Part shown: positions 25,264-33,088 of the stretch, piece after piece
Layout of the letters: each line of letters opens with the position of its first letter
Position numbering within the stretch: position 1 is the first letter of the stretch
Assembly (NCBI RefSeq): GCF_046159835.1
Contig: NZ_JBJXCY010000002.1
Span: forward strand, 930,001 to 994,000
DNA from: JACKJK01 sp046159835
Lineage (GTDB): Bacteria > Pseudomonadota > Alphaproteobacteria > Rhizobiales > Tepidamorphaceae
Reading direction: 5' to 3'
DNA length: 64,000 nt
The notes under the pieces: model-generated
Databases searched by the model: none
What the model was told of the DNA's origin: nothing
The model's input: the letters and a program-made list of their open reading frames with translations, nothing else
Made by a program: the position numbers and the translations under genes

Positions 25264-26391
25264 TTACTGCTTCTTCTGGGCGTCCATGAAGGTCTTCAGG
25301 TAGTCGAAATACGGGCCGGTGATGCGGATGCCGTAGTTCGCCTTGTCGGTGCTCGCGACGTTGACGCCGTAGATCACGCGCTTGTCCTGTTCCTTGTAGA
25401 ACGCGTAGATCGAGGAACCGCTCGAACCCGGATAGGTGTCGCATTCCATCTCGAAGAGGCTGGGTGCGATGAAGTTCGGGTCGATCGGGCAGGACGCGCT
25501 CCACATGGTGCCGTCCGGCTTGTCGCCGGGATAGCCGATCACGTTGCCGTGGAAGTTGGGAAGCTGGTCGTTGTAGCCGATGGACAGCCAGCCCGTCGCC
25601 TTGCCGGCCGGTTCCTTCAGCTCAAGCACCGCCACGTCGTGGAACAGGTGATCGTAGCCGTATTCCTTGCCGGACTGGTCGAGATAGCCCTGCGTGATGG
25701 TCCACTGCGCCGCCTCGAACTGGCCGAGCGGGGCCTGACGATCGTTGCGGCCCGGAACGAAGACGACATAGGTCGCCCACTTGCTCGTCTCGGTGCGGTA
25801 GACGCAGTGCGCGGCGGTCAGCACCAGCGTCGGGGAGATCATCGTGCCCGAGCAGCTGCCCGCAGTGTTGTCGTCGTACTCGGAGTAGATATAGCCGAGC
25901 GTCGAGAACGGGTACTGGTTGGTCTGGTCCACGCGAATGCGGTCGTCAGTGCCGATGACCGTGCGGTTGCCTTTCGCCTGACCGCTGTTCTCGCCAAGCT
26001 CGATGTCGCTGTTCGTCGGCGCACGGCGCTGCATGCGCGAGCGGTCCATGCCTTCGCCGCTCTTCTTCAGCTTCTCGATGGACTCTTCCGTGCCGGGCGC
26101 GGCCGGTGCTTCGGAGATGTCGCCATTGGCGCTGCGCGTCACGCGCTTGAAGCTTTCGACCGTGAGATCGGGAGCGGAGGAGCGGAACTTGTTGGGGGGC
26201 GGGGCCGAGATGGTGGGGTTGGCGCTGCGCGCCTTCATGAACTTGTCCATGTCCCCGTCGGACACGGTGTCACCCATCGAGGCCATGGGATTTTCAACCT
26301 TGTTGCCGTCAAACTGCCCGCTGTTGTCCTGGGCATGGACGGCCGTCGCGGCAACCAGTGCCGTGAAGGCTGCCAGAGCTGCAATGCGCAT
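25264..26391 (-). CDS. Exported serine protease of the V8/glutamyl-endopeptidase-like S1B type
   Basis: A 375-residue protein with a clear signal peptide (MRIAALAAFTALVAATAVHAQ), then a polar pro-region of about 130 residues containing the PTISAPPPNKF segment, then a trypsin-fold domain: LVLTAAHCVYRT (His), FHDVAVLEL (Asp) and TYPGSSGSSIY (Ser). The GSSGS nucleophile context and the late CSGTMISP strand resemble bacterial V8-like proteases rather than the GDSGG trypsin next door. ATG 26391 is preceded by AGGAGAAA at good spacing. It converges on the trypsin gene through a shared terminator. The pro-region suggests activation by cleavage, and the neighbouring trypsin is a candidate activator (inference). 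Confidence 0.9.
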   Translation of the reverse strand: MRIAALAAFTALVAATAVHAQDNSGQFDGNKVENPMASMGDTVSDGDMDKFMKARSANPTISAPPPNKFRSSAPDLTVESFKRVTRSANGDISEAPAAPGTEESIEKLKKSGEGMDRSRMQRRAPTNSDIELGENSGQAKGNRTVIGTDDRIRVDQTNQYPFSTLGYIYSEYDDNTAGSCSGTMISPTLVLTAAHCVYRTETSKWATYVVFVPGRNDRQAPLGQFEAAQWTITQGYLDQSGKEYGYDHLFHDVAVLELKEPAGKATGWLSIGYNDQLPNFHGNVIGYPGDKPDGTMWSASCPIDPNFIAPSLFEMECDTYPGSSGSSIYAFYKEQDKRVIYGVNVASTDKANYGIRITGPYFDYLKTFMDAQKKQ

Positions 26392-26690
26392 ATTATCTTT
26401 CTCCTGATGCGTTTGGATCGTTTCCGTTTGCCGCGCAAACCGCCCGGCGGGGTGCCTCCGTTCCCGCGTCGCACGCAAGAATTGCGCGCGCCGCTCCGTG
26501 TGCAGACTTAACTAAAGCAACTGGCACGAAACTATGGCAAGGGATTTGACGTTGGGGGATTTTTGCCCCTGAAGCGCGAAAAACGCTCTCAGGCCGCCGG
26601 AAGCAGCTCTGCGACACGAAATCGGGAGATATTTACTCGTGGCTGGCGGTCAGCACGCGTCATCGGTGACGCGGCGCGAAAAGACGTCGC
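26392..26690. other. Intergenic region upstream of the V8-like protease
   Basis: About 300 bp between two co-directional minus-strand genes. No convincing coding frame is seen. It holds the RBS (AGGAGAAA) and presumably the promoter of the protease, and probably the 3' end of the LuxR transcript. No clear T-tailed terminator hairpin was found. Confidence 0.5.
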
Positions 26691-27437
26691 CTAGCAGTCT
26701 TTCAGTACGTCGACGGAATAGGCCTTGGCCACGGCATTGGCGGACGTGCGCGCACCAATGGCCGAGATGGCCGCCTTGATCTGGTAGTTCGCCGTGCTGC
26801 GCGCGATGCCGCAGCGATCCGCAATCTCCGCAGACGTCAGCCCGTCGGCAAGCAGCCGGAAAATGCGCTTGTGCGTGTCCGTCAGCTTGGGGCGTTCCCG
26901 GTGGCCGACGTCGACCAGGAGATGCAACCCACGGTGTACATAGCCGCAAATATAGGCGATCTCCATGATCGCCTCGCGGGCGGGCATATCTCCCTCGCCG
27001 CCGAATGCAACGAAGCCATTGAAGCCACCCGAAGAACGTAACGGAAAGAAGATCGAAAATTCGACGCCGTGTCCCAGATAGATATCCGCGAAGTCACGGT
27101 CCATCCCGCTGGGAAATTCATTCGTCCGGAAATCGACGACCAGAGGAACCGCCGTGTTGGTGACGTTTTGCACCAGGGAAAGCGACATACTTGTCTTGGC
27201 GGACAATTCTTCAAGAAATTCGGGCTTCCAATTGGTCAGAAGAACACGATCCTTGAGACGTTCATCCTCGCGATGACGGAACCGGGTCGCGGCAAAGGTC
27301 GTGAAATTGTAATATTCGCAAATCTGTTTCAGCGTTTTGAACAGATCGTAACCGGTCTGGCTTTCATTTAATTCGCTCAGAAAGCGCTCTACAACTTCAT
27401 AGCCGCCGATTGAATGGTCAATCATCTCGTGTCGCAT
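26691..27437 (-). CDS. LuxR-family transcriptional regulator (solo)
   Basis: A 248-residue regulator. The C-terminal 65 residues are a LuxR HTH: KLTDTHKRIFRLLADGLTS, AEIADRCGIARSTANYQI and AVAKAYSVDVL. The N-terminal 170 residues have the length and secondary-structure pattern of an autoinducer-binding domain (LLTNWKPEFLEEL aligns with the conserved W-x(3)-Y region). However, the invariant acyl-homoserine-lactone contact pair Asp-Pro is not evident, so the ligand is uncertain. No luxI synthase is in the window, making this a solo. The start ATG 27437 is upstream of a strikingly AT-rich stretch. Target genes are unknown; the adjacent protease gene is co-directional. Confidence 0.87.
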   Translation of the reverse strand: MRHEMIDHSIGGYEVVERFLSELNESQTGYDLFKTLKQICEYYNFTTFAATRFRHREDERLKDRVLLTNWKPEFLEELSAKTSMSLSLVQNVTNTAVPLVVDFRTNEFPSGMDRDFADIYLGHGVEFSIFFPLRSSGGFNGFVAFGGEGDMPAREAIMEIAYICGYVHRGLHLLVDVGHRERPKLTDTHKRIFRLLADGLTSAEIADRCGIARSTANYQIKAAISAIGARTSANAVAKAYSVDVLKDC

Positions 27438-27740
27438 GCTGTGGCCTCGTGAGTATTTTCTATGCTCAACGGATCAGGCTCGCAGGAACGGTTAGGTCGT
27501 CACCCGCTATACTGCTAGGATTCGAAGCAGATGATATGATAAAATATGATATATTCAAACATATAGTTAACTTGCTGACGTTATTCAAAGCTTACGTTAC
27601 GACAGAATCACTATATGGCAGTACTTACATATCTGGCATACCAATCCGGATATCCCACACACTTTAATCGTATAATTTCCTTATTTCACCGAAACATCGA
27701 TTTTCTGCAACGTCTCGCGCTCAATTGGGCTCTTGCCTTC
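27438..27740. other. AT-rich non-coding patch
   Basis: About 300 bp, much richer in A+T than anything else in the window (27530-27610 contains several overlapping ATAT/TGATAT words and a GTTAAC). Short frames are present but show no recognisable protein. It likely contains the LuxR promoter and may mark foreign or decaying DNA next to the M24 pseudogene. Confidence 0.6.
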
Positions 27741-27744
27741 GCGA

Positions 27745-28150
27745 GGCATCGGGCCAAGGCTCTTCGAGCAGATCGCACTCGACAGGAAAGTTGGACGGAA
27801 GCCCGGTTCCCTGGTCGGTGACCAGCACCCGCTGCTCCAGCTTCTCGCCTTCGTGTCCGCCCTCCGCGCGATATGAATTTCTATACACAGCGTCATGCCG
27901 GGTTGGATCACGCCGTCGTAGCCGGCGGCCGGGAAATCGCACCGGTGATAGAGGTAGGGATACTCGCCCGTCATCCCGCTTCCATGCGCGGATAGGTAGT
28001 ATCGGTTGCGGTGGCAGCGCTTGGGAATGTCCTCGGGCGAGATCGGCATATTCGCGAAACATCAGCTCCGGCCGAACTCTCGCCCTGATCCAGGTGTTCA
28101 GGGTCATTCCGGCGCAATTCATGTCGCATGACAACAGTGATGTCGTGCTC
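27745..28150 (-). pseudogene. Decayed M24-family metallopeptidase (creatinase/Xaa-Pro dipeptidase-like) remnant
   Basis: Three reading frames of the minus strand together spell the C-terminal part of an M24 'pita-bread' enzyme. One frame reads ELMFREYADLA (about 28065-28033). After a +1 shift near 28030 it continues DIPKRCHRNRYYLSAHGSG, MTGEYPYLYH and GYDGVIQPGMTLCIE. After a second shift near 27882 (two extra bases or one lost) it reads SYRAEGGHEGEKLEQRVLVTD. The HG, CIE and KLEQ positions correspond to the metal-binding His and Glu segments of the family, as in dipeptidases and DddP-type lyases. The N-terminal half is missing. No functional product is expected. Confidence 0.75.
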
Positions 28151-28224
28151 GGGCTGGTGGAATATTAACCTCCATCGGCAATAGAATTGGAGAAACAACG
28201 GGGCCTCTCAACATCGGATCGACC

Positions 28225-30384
28225 TTGTCTGACACCTCCTCCAAGACATCACATAACGGAATGCGCGGGCTCTCCATCCACTGGGCACACTGGCTGGTGC
28301 TGGCCGGCTCGCTGGTGCTGACGTTCCTGGCCTGGCAGTTCGCCCGCGGCCAGGTCGAGGCACAGATCCACCAGCGCTTCGACCGGCAGGCGGCGCGAAC
28401 GATGGAACTGATCCGCGAACGCATGGTGAAATACGAAGAAGCGCTGTGGGGTGGCGTGGCCATGCTGCACGCCTCCGGCGGCAGCGTCGATGTCGATCAC
28501 TGGCGTGATTTTGCCGAGGTGCTCGACATCGAGTCCCGTTTCCCCGGCATCAACGGCATCGGCGTGATCTACCGCGTCCTGCCACAGGAGCGCGACGCGT
28601 TCCTCGCCCGCCAACATGCCACTCGCCCGGACTTCGCGATCCACCCGACGCACAACAACGGCGAATACTGGCCCATCGCCTACGTCGAGCCACTCGAGAC
28701 GAACGCGCAGGCGATCGGCCTCGACATGGCACACGAGGACAACCGCTTCACCGCCGCGCGCAAGGCGATGCTCAGCGGAACGGCGCAGATGACGGGGCCC
28801 ATAACGCTCGTTCAGGACGCCGCGCGGACGCCGGGCTTCCTCCTGTTCGCGCCCTATTATCGCGGCGGCGATCCCGGCACGCCGGAAGAACGCGAGGCGC
28901 GCTTCGTCGGACATGTCTATGCGCCCTTCATCACCAAGAACCTGCTGGACGGCACGCTGGCGCAACAAAATCGCGACGTGCTCATCCGCCTGGCCGACGG
29001 CGGCGAACCATTGTTCGATGAACTCGGCACCGATGCAGCCACGCAGCACGACGAGACGCTTCGTTACGAAGCCGGCATGCAGATGTTCGGTCGTCCCTGG
29101 CGGTTCGAGGTCGTCGCGGGGCCGGATTTCCGCGCCGAATCCGGCAGCCACCAGCCTGCGGTCATCCTCGCCGGCGGCATCATCATCGACTCGCTTCTCT
29201 TCGCGATCTTCTTCCTGTTGTCGCGTTCCAATCGCCTGCTCGCCAAGGGTGCAGAAAACGCTCATGCCAAGCTCCAGCAGAACGAGATGCGGATGCAGTC
29301 GATCGTCGCCGGCCTCACCGAAGGCGTCGCGACCATCGACCGTGAAGGCAACATCATCGAGCACAACGAGGCGTTCAACCGCATCTTCGGCCTCCCCGCA
29401 GACCGTGAGGGCGACTGGAACCTGCGCAAGCTGCTCAACGACCGTTCCGTCCTCAAGGGCCTGCTGCGCGACGCTGCGGCCGGCACGCCGGGCACCGTCG
29501 TGGAACGTGCCGACGTGACCGGCGTGCGCAAGGACGGCACGCTGTTTCCGCTCGAACTCTCCGTCAGCGGGCTGGAGGGGGAGAGCGAATCCGGCCTCAT
29601 CCTGCTGGCACGCGATGTCTCCGAGCGTCACCGCGCAGAAGCCGAATCCCGCCGCCTGACCGAGAACCTGCAGAAGTCCAACGCCGACCTGGAGCGCTTC
29701 GCCTATGTCGCCTCGCACGACATGCAGGAGCCTCTACGCAAGATCCAGGCCTTCACCGACACGCTGCAGCATGCCCTGAAGGCCGGTGACAAGAAGGAAG
29801 CCGACTACAGCATCTCGGTCGTTGTCGATTCCGCGCAGCGCGCCCGCCACCTCGTCAACTCGGTCCTGTCCTATTCGCTCGTCCAGCAGGCCGAACTGGC
29901 GCTCGGGCAACTCGACATAGCGCCGGAAATCGAGTCCGTCGTCGAACAGGAATGCATCGGCAGGGATGGCAAGCGCACCGATATCGCGATCGATCTCGAA
30001 CCCGCGTCGGTGCGCGCCGACCCCGGCCAGTTCGTCATGCTGTTTTCAAACCTCGTCGGCAACGCGGTGAAGTATCGCCGAAACGGCGTGGAGCCGAAGA
30101 TCACCGTCCAGGGCCGGTTCCAGGGCGACGCCTATGTCGTGTCCGTCCAAGACAACGGTGTCGGGTTCGATCCGACGCAAGCCACCTCCGTCCTCGAGCC
30201 GTTCAAGCGGTTGCATGCCCGCAGCGAGTTTCCAGGCTCCGGCATCGGCCTTGCCATCTGCGACGCGGTCTGCGAGCGCCACGGCTGGAAAATCGAGATC
30301 GAGACGGCGCCGGGCAAAGGCAGCACGTTTTCGGTGGTGATGAAAAACGCCGTGCGCGGCGGGTTGGAGAGCCGTGCCGGCTGA
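28225..30384 (+). CDS. CHASE-PAS sensor histidine kinase
   Basis: A 719-residue inner-membrane kinase. TM1 (HWLVLAGSLVLTFLAWQFA) and TM2 (VILAGGIIIDSLLFAIFFLLS, about 315) bracket a CHASE-type extracytoplasmic sensor (RFPGINGIGVIYRVLP; LFAPYYRGG). A PAS domain (about 350-465) follows, then HisKA with FAYVASHDMQEPLRKI (phospho-His near 500), then a HATPase with the N-box NLVGNAVKYRRNG, DNGVGFDP and GSGIGLAIC. It has all motifs needed for activity and resembles phytochrome-like kinases paired with small Rcp1-type regulators; such a regulator is the next gene. The TTG at 28225 is the outermost start; ATG 28261 would also retain TM1. Confidence 0.92.
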   Translation: MSDTSSKTSHNGMRGLSIHWAHWLVLAGSLVLTFLAWQFARGQVEAQIHQRFDRQAARTMELIRERMVKYEEALWGGVAMLHASGGSVDVDHWRDFAEVLDIESRFPGINGIGVIYRVLPQERDAFLARQHATRPDFAIHPTHNNGEYWPIAYVEPLETNAQAIGLDMAHEDNRFTAARKAMLSGTAQMTGPITLVQDAARTPGFLLFAPYYRGGDPGTPEEREARFVGHVYAPFITKNLLDGTLAQQNRDVLIRLADGGEPLFDELGTDAATQHDETLRYEAGMQMFGRPWRFEVVAGPDFRAESGSHQPAVILAGGIIIDSLLFAIFFLLSRSNRLLAKGAENAHAKLQQNEMRMQSIVAGLTEGVATIDREGNIIEHNEAFNRIFGLPADREGDWNLRKLLNDRSVLKGLLRDAAAGTPGTVVERADVTGVRKDGTLFPLELSVSGLEGESESGLILLARDVSERHRAEAESRRLTENLQKSNADLERFAYVASHDMQEPLRKIQAFTDTLQHALKAGDKKEADYSISVVVDSAQRARHLVNSVLSYSLVQQAELALGQLDIAPEIESVVEQECIGRDGKRTDIAIDLEPASVRADPGQFVMLFSNLVGNAVKYRRNGVEPKITVQGRFQGDAYVVSVQDNGVGFDPTQATSVLEPFKRLHARSEFPGSGIGLAICDAVCERHGWKIEIETAPGKGSTFSVVMKNAVRGGLESRAG

Positions 30385-30549
30385 TGCGTGTTATTCCGAT
30401 CTTGGCATGTAATTTGATAATTGGTACACGCGCTTTCCGAGGTTAGATTCGCACAGGAAACGCTGCTGTTTGATGGGGGATTGGTTGTGCAGTTCACGGA
30501 TTGCTTCGCGGCAGAGCCTGCCGCAGCGACGGTTGGAAGGCTTGCAGCA

Positions 30550-31068
30550 ATGCAGGAACTGAATGCGGGTTCGTGCGTGACGCGAAAGCGGCCGGCTGAA
30601 ATGGATGGTCCCTCCGTCGACGATGAACGCGACGACAAGTCTTCCGGCGACAAGGTGCCCTACCGCGTCCTCATCATCGATGACGACGCCGACGATATCT
30701 ACCTGATGCGCAACGCGCTGAGCCACGCGGCCGACTACCTGCCGGGGCCTGTCGCGATCTCGACTGCCCAGAACGGGGCAGAAGCGCTCGACGCGCTCAA
30801 TACGGCCCATCGCGAGGGCGCGCTCCCCGACCTGATCCTGCTCGATCTCAACATGCCGGTCATGGACGGGCTGACGATGCTGACGCACTGCCGTGCCGAC
30901 ACCATCTTCAATCGCCTCTCCATCGTCGTCGTGACCACGGCGTCCGATCCCCGGTCCCACGCACAGGCCAGGGCGCTCGGCGCGTCTGCCGTCCACGTGA
31001 AGCCCGCGACCCGTGACGAGATGGTCAAGGTCATGACCTCGGTGACGACCCAGTACCTGCTGGACTGA
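30550..31068 (+). CDS. Single-domain response regulator (Rcp1/CheY-like)
   Basis: A stand-alone receiver domain with no output domain. RVLIIDDDADDIYLMRNAL carries the acidic pocket, LILLDLNMPVMDGLTML the phosphoacceptor Asp, VVVTTA the conserved Thr region and HVKPAT the invariant Lys. ATG 30550 has GGAAGG nine bases upstream; ATG 30601 would trim a non-conserved leader and is also possible. The DDADDIYLM signature and length place it with Rcp1-type regulators that partner bacteriophytochrome-like kinases, so the CHASE-PAS kinase 165 bp upstream is the likely phosphodonor, and the HWE kinase downstream is a second candidate. Confidence 0.9.
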   Translation: MQELNAGSCVTRKRPAEMDGPSVDDERDDKSSGDKVPYRVLIIDDDADDIYLMRNALSHAADYLPGPVAISTAQNGAEALDALNTAHREGALPDLILLDLNMPVMDGLTMLTHCRADTIFNRLSIVVVTTASDPRSHAQARALGASAVHVKPATRDEMVKVMTSVTTQYLLD

Positions 31069-31280
31069 TCTCGGGAAACGCGCGACCGGCACCGTCGGCA
31101 GATCCTGACATCCCCTGTGCGCGACCACATCCTGTCGCGGCCACGGAACTTTTTCAGAATTCGCACCCGTTTCCGCAGCTTGGCTTCCCTTTCTTGGTTG
31201 CACAAGCCGGGCGAACTGTTGTCCGTTATCTTTGATCCCCGGCACTCGATGGTCGCTGCCGGTGTGGTACCGAGGTTGCC

Positions 31281-32840
31281 TTGAACACGAAACCGGAAAC
31301 GGCAGAGGAATCTGCCCTTCGCCTCGCCGCGATTGTCGAGTCATCCGATGACGCGATCGTTTCCAAGCGTCTCGATGGCACCATCACGTCGTGGAATCAC
31401 GGCGCCGAACGGCTGTTCGGGTACACGGCCGAAGAGATCGTCGGCCAGTCCATTCTCACCATCATTCCCGAGGATCGCCGTCACGAGGAAGAGCACATCA
31501 TCCAGCGCATATCGCAGGGTGAACGCGTCAAGCATTTCGAGACCTACAGATGCCGCAAGGACGGGTCCCTCGTCCCCATCTCCGTCACGGTCTCGCCGAT
31601 CAAGCAGGCCGACGGCACCATCATCGGTGCATCGAAGATCGCGCGCGACATTTCCGACCGCAAGCGCGCAGAACGCCGGCTGGGCGAGCAGGCCGAACAG
31701 CTTTCCATCCTCCAGCGCATCTCCGCCTCCATCAATGCCGACCTCGATCTCGACCGCATCATCCAGACCGTGACCGACGAGGCAACCGCACTCAGCGGCG
31801 CGAAGTTCGGTGCGTTCTTCAACATGCGCATCGCCGAGGACGGCCAACGCTACATGCTGTATTCGCTGTCGGGCGCGCCGCGCGAAGCCTTCGAAAGCTT
31901 CGGCATGCCGCGCAAGACGCAGGTCTTCGCGCCAACGTTCGAGGGGACCCATGTCGTGCGCTCCGCCGATATCCGCAGCGACCCGCGATATGGCCTGAAC
32001 GCACCGCACGAAGGCATGCCGGAAGGCCACCTGCCCGTGGTGAGTTATCTCGCCGTGCCGGTAAAATCATCGAGCGGGGAAGTCCTCGGCGGGTTGTTCT
32101 TCGGCCACGACGAGCCGGACCAATTCGGAGAACAGCAGGAACAGTTGCTGAAGGGCATTGCCTCTCAGGCAGCCGTCGCCATCGAGAACGCGCGTCTCCA
32201 CGATGCCGCCAAGCAGGAAATCGAGCGGCGACGCGTCGCGGAAGAAACCAAGGACCTGCTGCTGCACGAACTCAAGCACCGCATCAAGAACACCATGACG
32301 ATGATTCATGCCCTGGCCTCGCAGACGCTTCGCGCGACCCCGGAAATCGACCGGCAGGCGTTTCTCCAGCGCCTCCACGCTCTGTCGGGGGCCCACGACC
32401 TGCTGACCATGGCTGACTGGAAGGCCGTATCGCTGCACCAGCTTGCCGAGCGCGCGTTGCGCCCCTTCCGCGAACTCGCCGGCGAGCGCATCGCCGTGTC
32501 AGGTCCCGACGCTCTCGTCCAGTCGTCTCAGGCCTTGAGCCTGACGCTCGCCTTTCACGAACTGGCAACCAACGCCGTGAAATACGGCGCACTTTCAGCC
32601 GAGACTGGGACCATTGCGATTGACTGGCGCCCGGACGATGCCGACGAATCGCATCTCCAAGTCACATGGAGCGAGCGAGGCGGACCGCCTGTCGCCACGC
32701 CGAAGAAACGCGGCTTCGGCTCGAAGATGATCGAGAGCGCACTCAGGGGCCGTCACGGCGCGGTCAGGTTCGACTATGCACCCGAAGGCATTGTCGTGAC
32801 GATCCAGCTGGACCTGCAGCAGCCCGCCGAAAACAGCTGA
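31281..32840 (+). CDS. PAS-GAF-HWE/HisKA_2 sensor histidine kinase
   Basis: A soluble 519-residue kinase. Residues about 15-130 are a PAS domain ending in the SKIARDISDRKRAERR linker, residues about 145-305 a GAF domain, then the kinase core with LLLHELKHRIKNTMTMIHALA (phospho-His in the KHRIKN motif) and a HATPase (AFHELATNAVKYGALS, W-E pair in the TWSERGGPP segment, GFGSKMIESAL) typical of HWE/HisKA_2 kinases, which are common in Alphaproteobacteria. There is no TM. The start is TTG 31281 with CGAGG upstream. It lies 212 bp after the response regulator, and the cluster suggests light, redox or stress sensing; no chromophore-binding motif is evident. Confidence 0.92.
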   Translation: MNTKPETAEESALRLAAIVESSDDAIVSKRLDGTITSWNHGAERLFGYTAEEIVGQSILTIIPEDRRHEEEHIIQRISQGERVKHFETYRCRKDGSLVPISVTVSPIKQADGTIIGASKIARDISDRKRAERRLGEQAEQLSILQRISASINADLDLDRIIQTVTDEATALSGAKFGAFFNMRIAEDGQRYMLYSLSGAPREAFESFGMPRKTQVFAPTFEGTHVVRSADIRSDPRYGLNAPHEGMPEGHLPVVSYLAVPVKSSSGEVLGGLFFGHDEPDQFGEQQEQLLKGIASQAAVAIENARLHDAAKQEIERRRVAEETKDLLLHELKHRIKNTMTMIHALASQTLRATPEIDRQAFLQRLHALSGAHDLLTMADWKAVSLHQLAERALRPFRELAGERIAVSGPDALVQSSQALSLTLAFHELATNAVKYGALSAETGTIAIDWRPDDADESHLQVTWSERGGPPVATPKKRGFGSKMIESALRGRHGAVRFDYAPEGIVVTIQLDLQQPAENS

Positions 32841-32874
32841 TCGAACGCGGCCGCCCGCATGCACCACGACGCTG

Positions 32875-32914
32875 CATCGGACCGTAAAAAACTGGAAAGT
32901 GGTGCCCAGGCCGG
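32875..32914. repeat. attL-like direct repeat (displaced tRNA-Leu 3' end)
   Basis: 40 bp matching 39988-40028 with one substitution and one missing C. It contains the 3' end of the tRNA-Leu sequence, including the CCA-encoding bases, plus about 25 bp of flank. It marks the distal boundary of the integrated element. The missing C lies in the acceptor-stem portion, so this copy is not part of a functional tRNA. Confidence 0.88.
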
Positions 32915-32973
32915 CACCGCATTTTTCGTCTAAATACTTGAAACCAATATTATTTCTAGACTGTATAGAGACT

Positions 32974-32995
32974 GTATACCAACGAGTATACCAAC
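32974..32995. repeat. Paired GTATACCAAC motifs, candidate integrase arm sites (left end)
   Basis: Two direct copies of GTATACCAAC at 32974-32983 and 32986-32995, a 12-bp period, 60 bp inside the left attachment repeat. The same ATACCAAC core occurs twice with the same 12-bp period just inside the right end. This fits arm-type binding sites for the P4-type integrase. Confidence 0.6.
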
Positions 32996-33088
32996 AGTGT
33001 CTGGGGTTAGAACTGATTTCTCGCAGGTCGCTTGCCCTTCTGACGCTACCGCTATTCAATCGCGCAGCAGTTGAATTAGGGGCACTTG

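Noticed and set aside
27410..27667. 85-residue plus-strand frame in the AT-rich patch
   Set aside because: It overlaps the LuxR start and shows no homology pattern. The low GC makes chance frames on this strand unremarkable.
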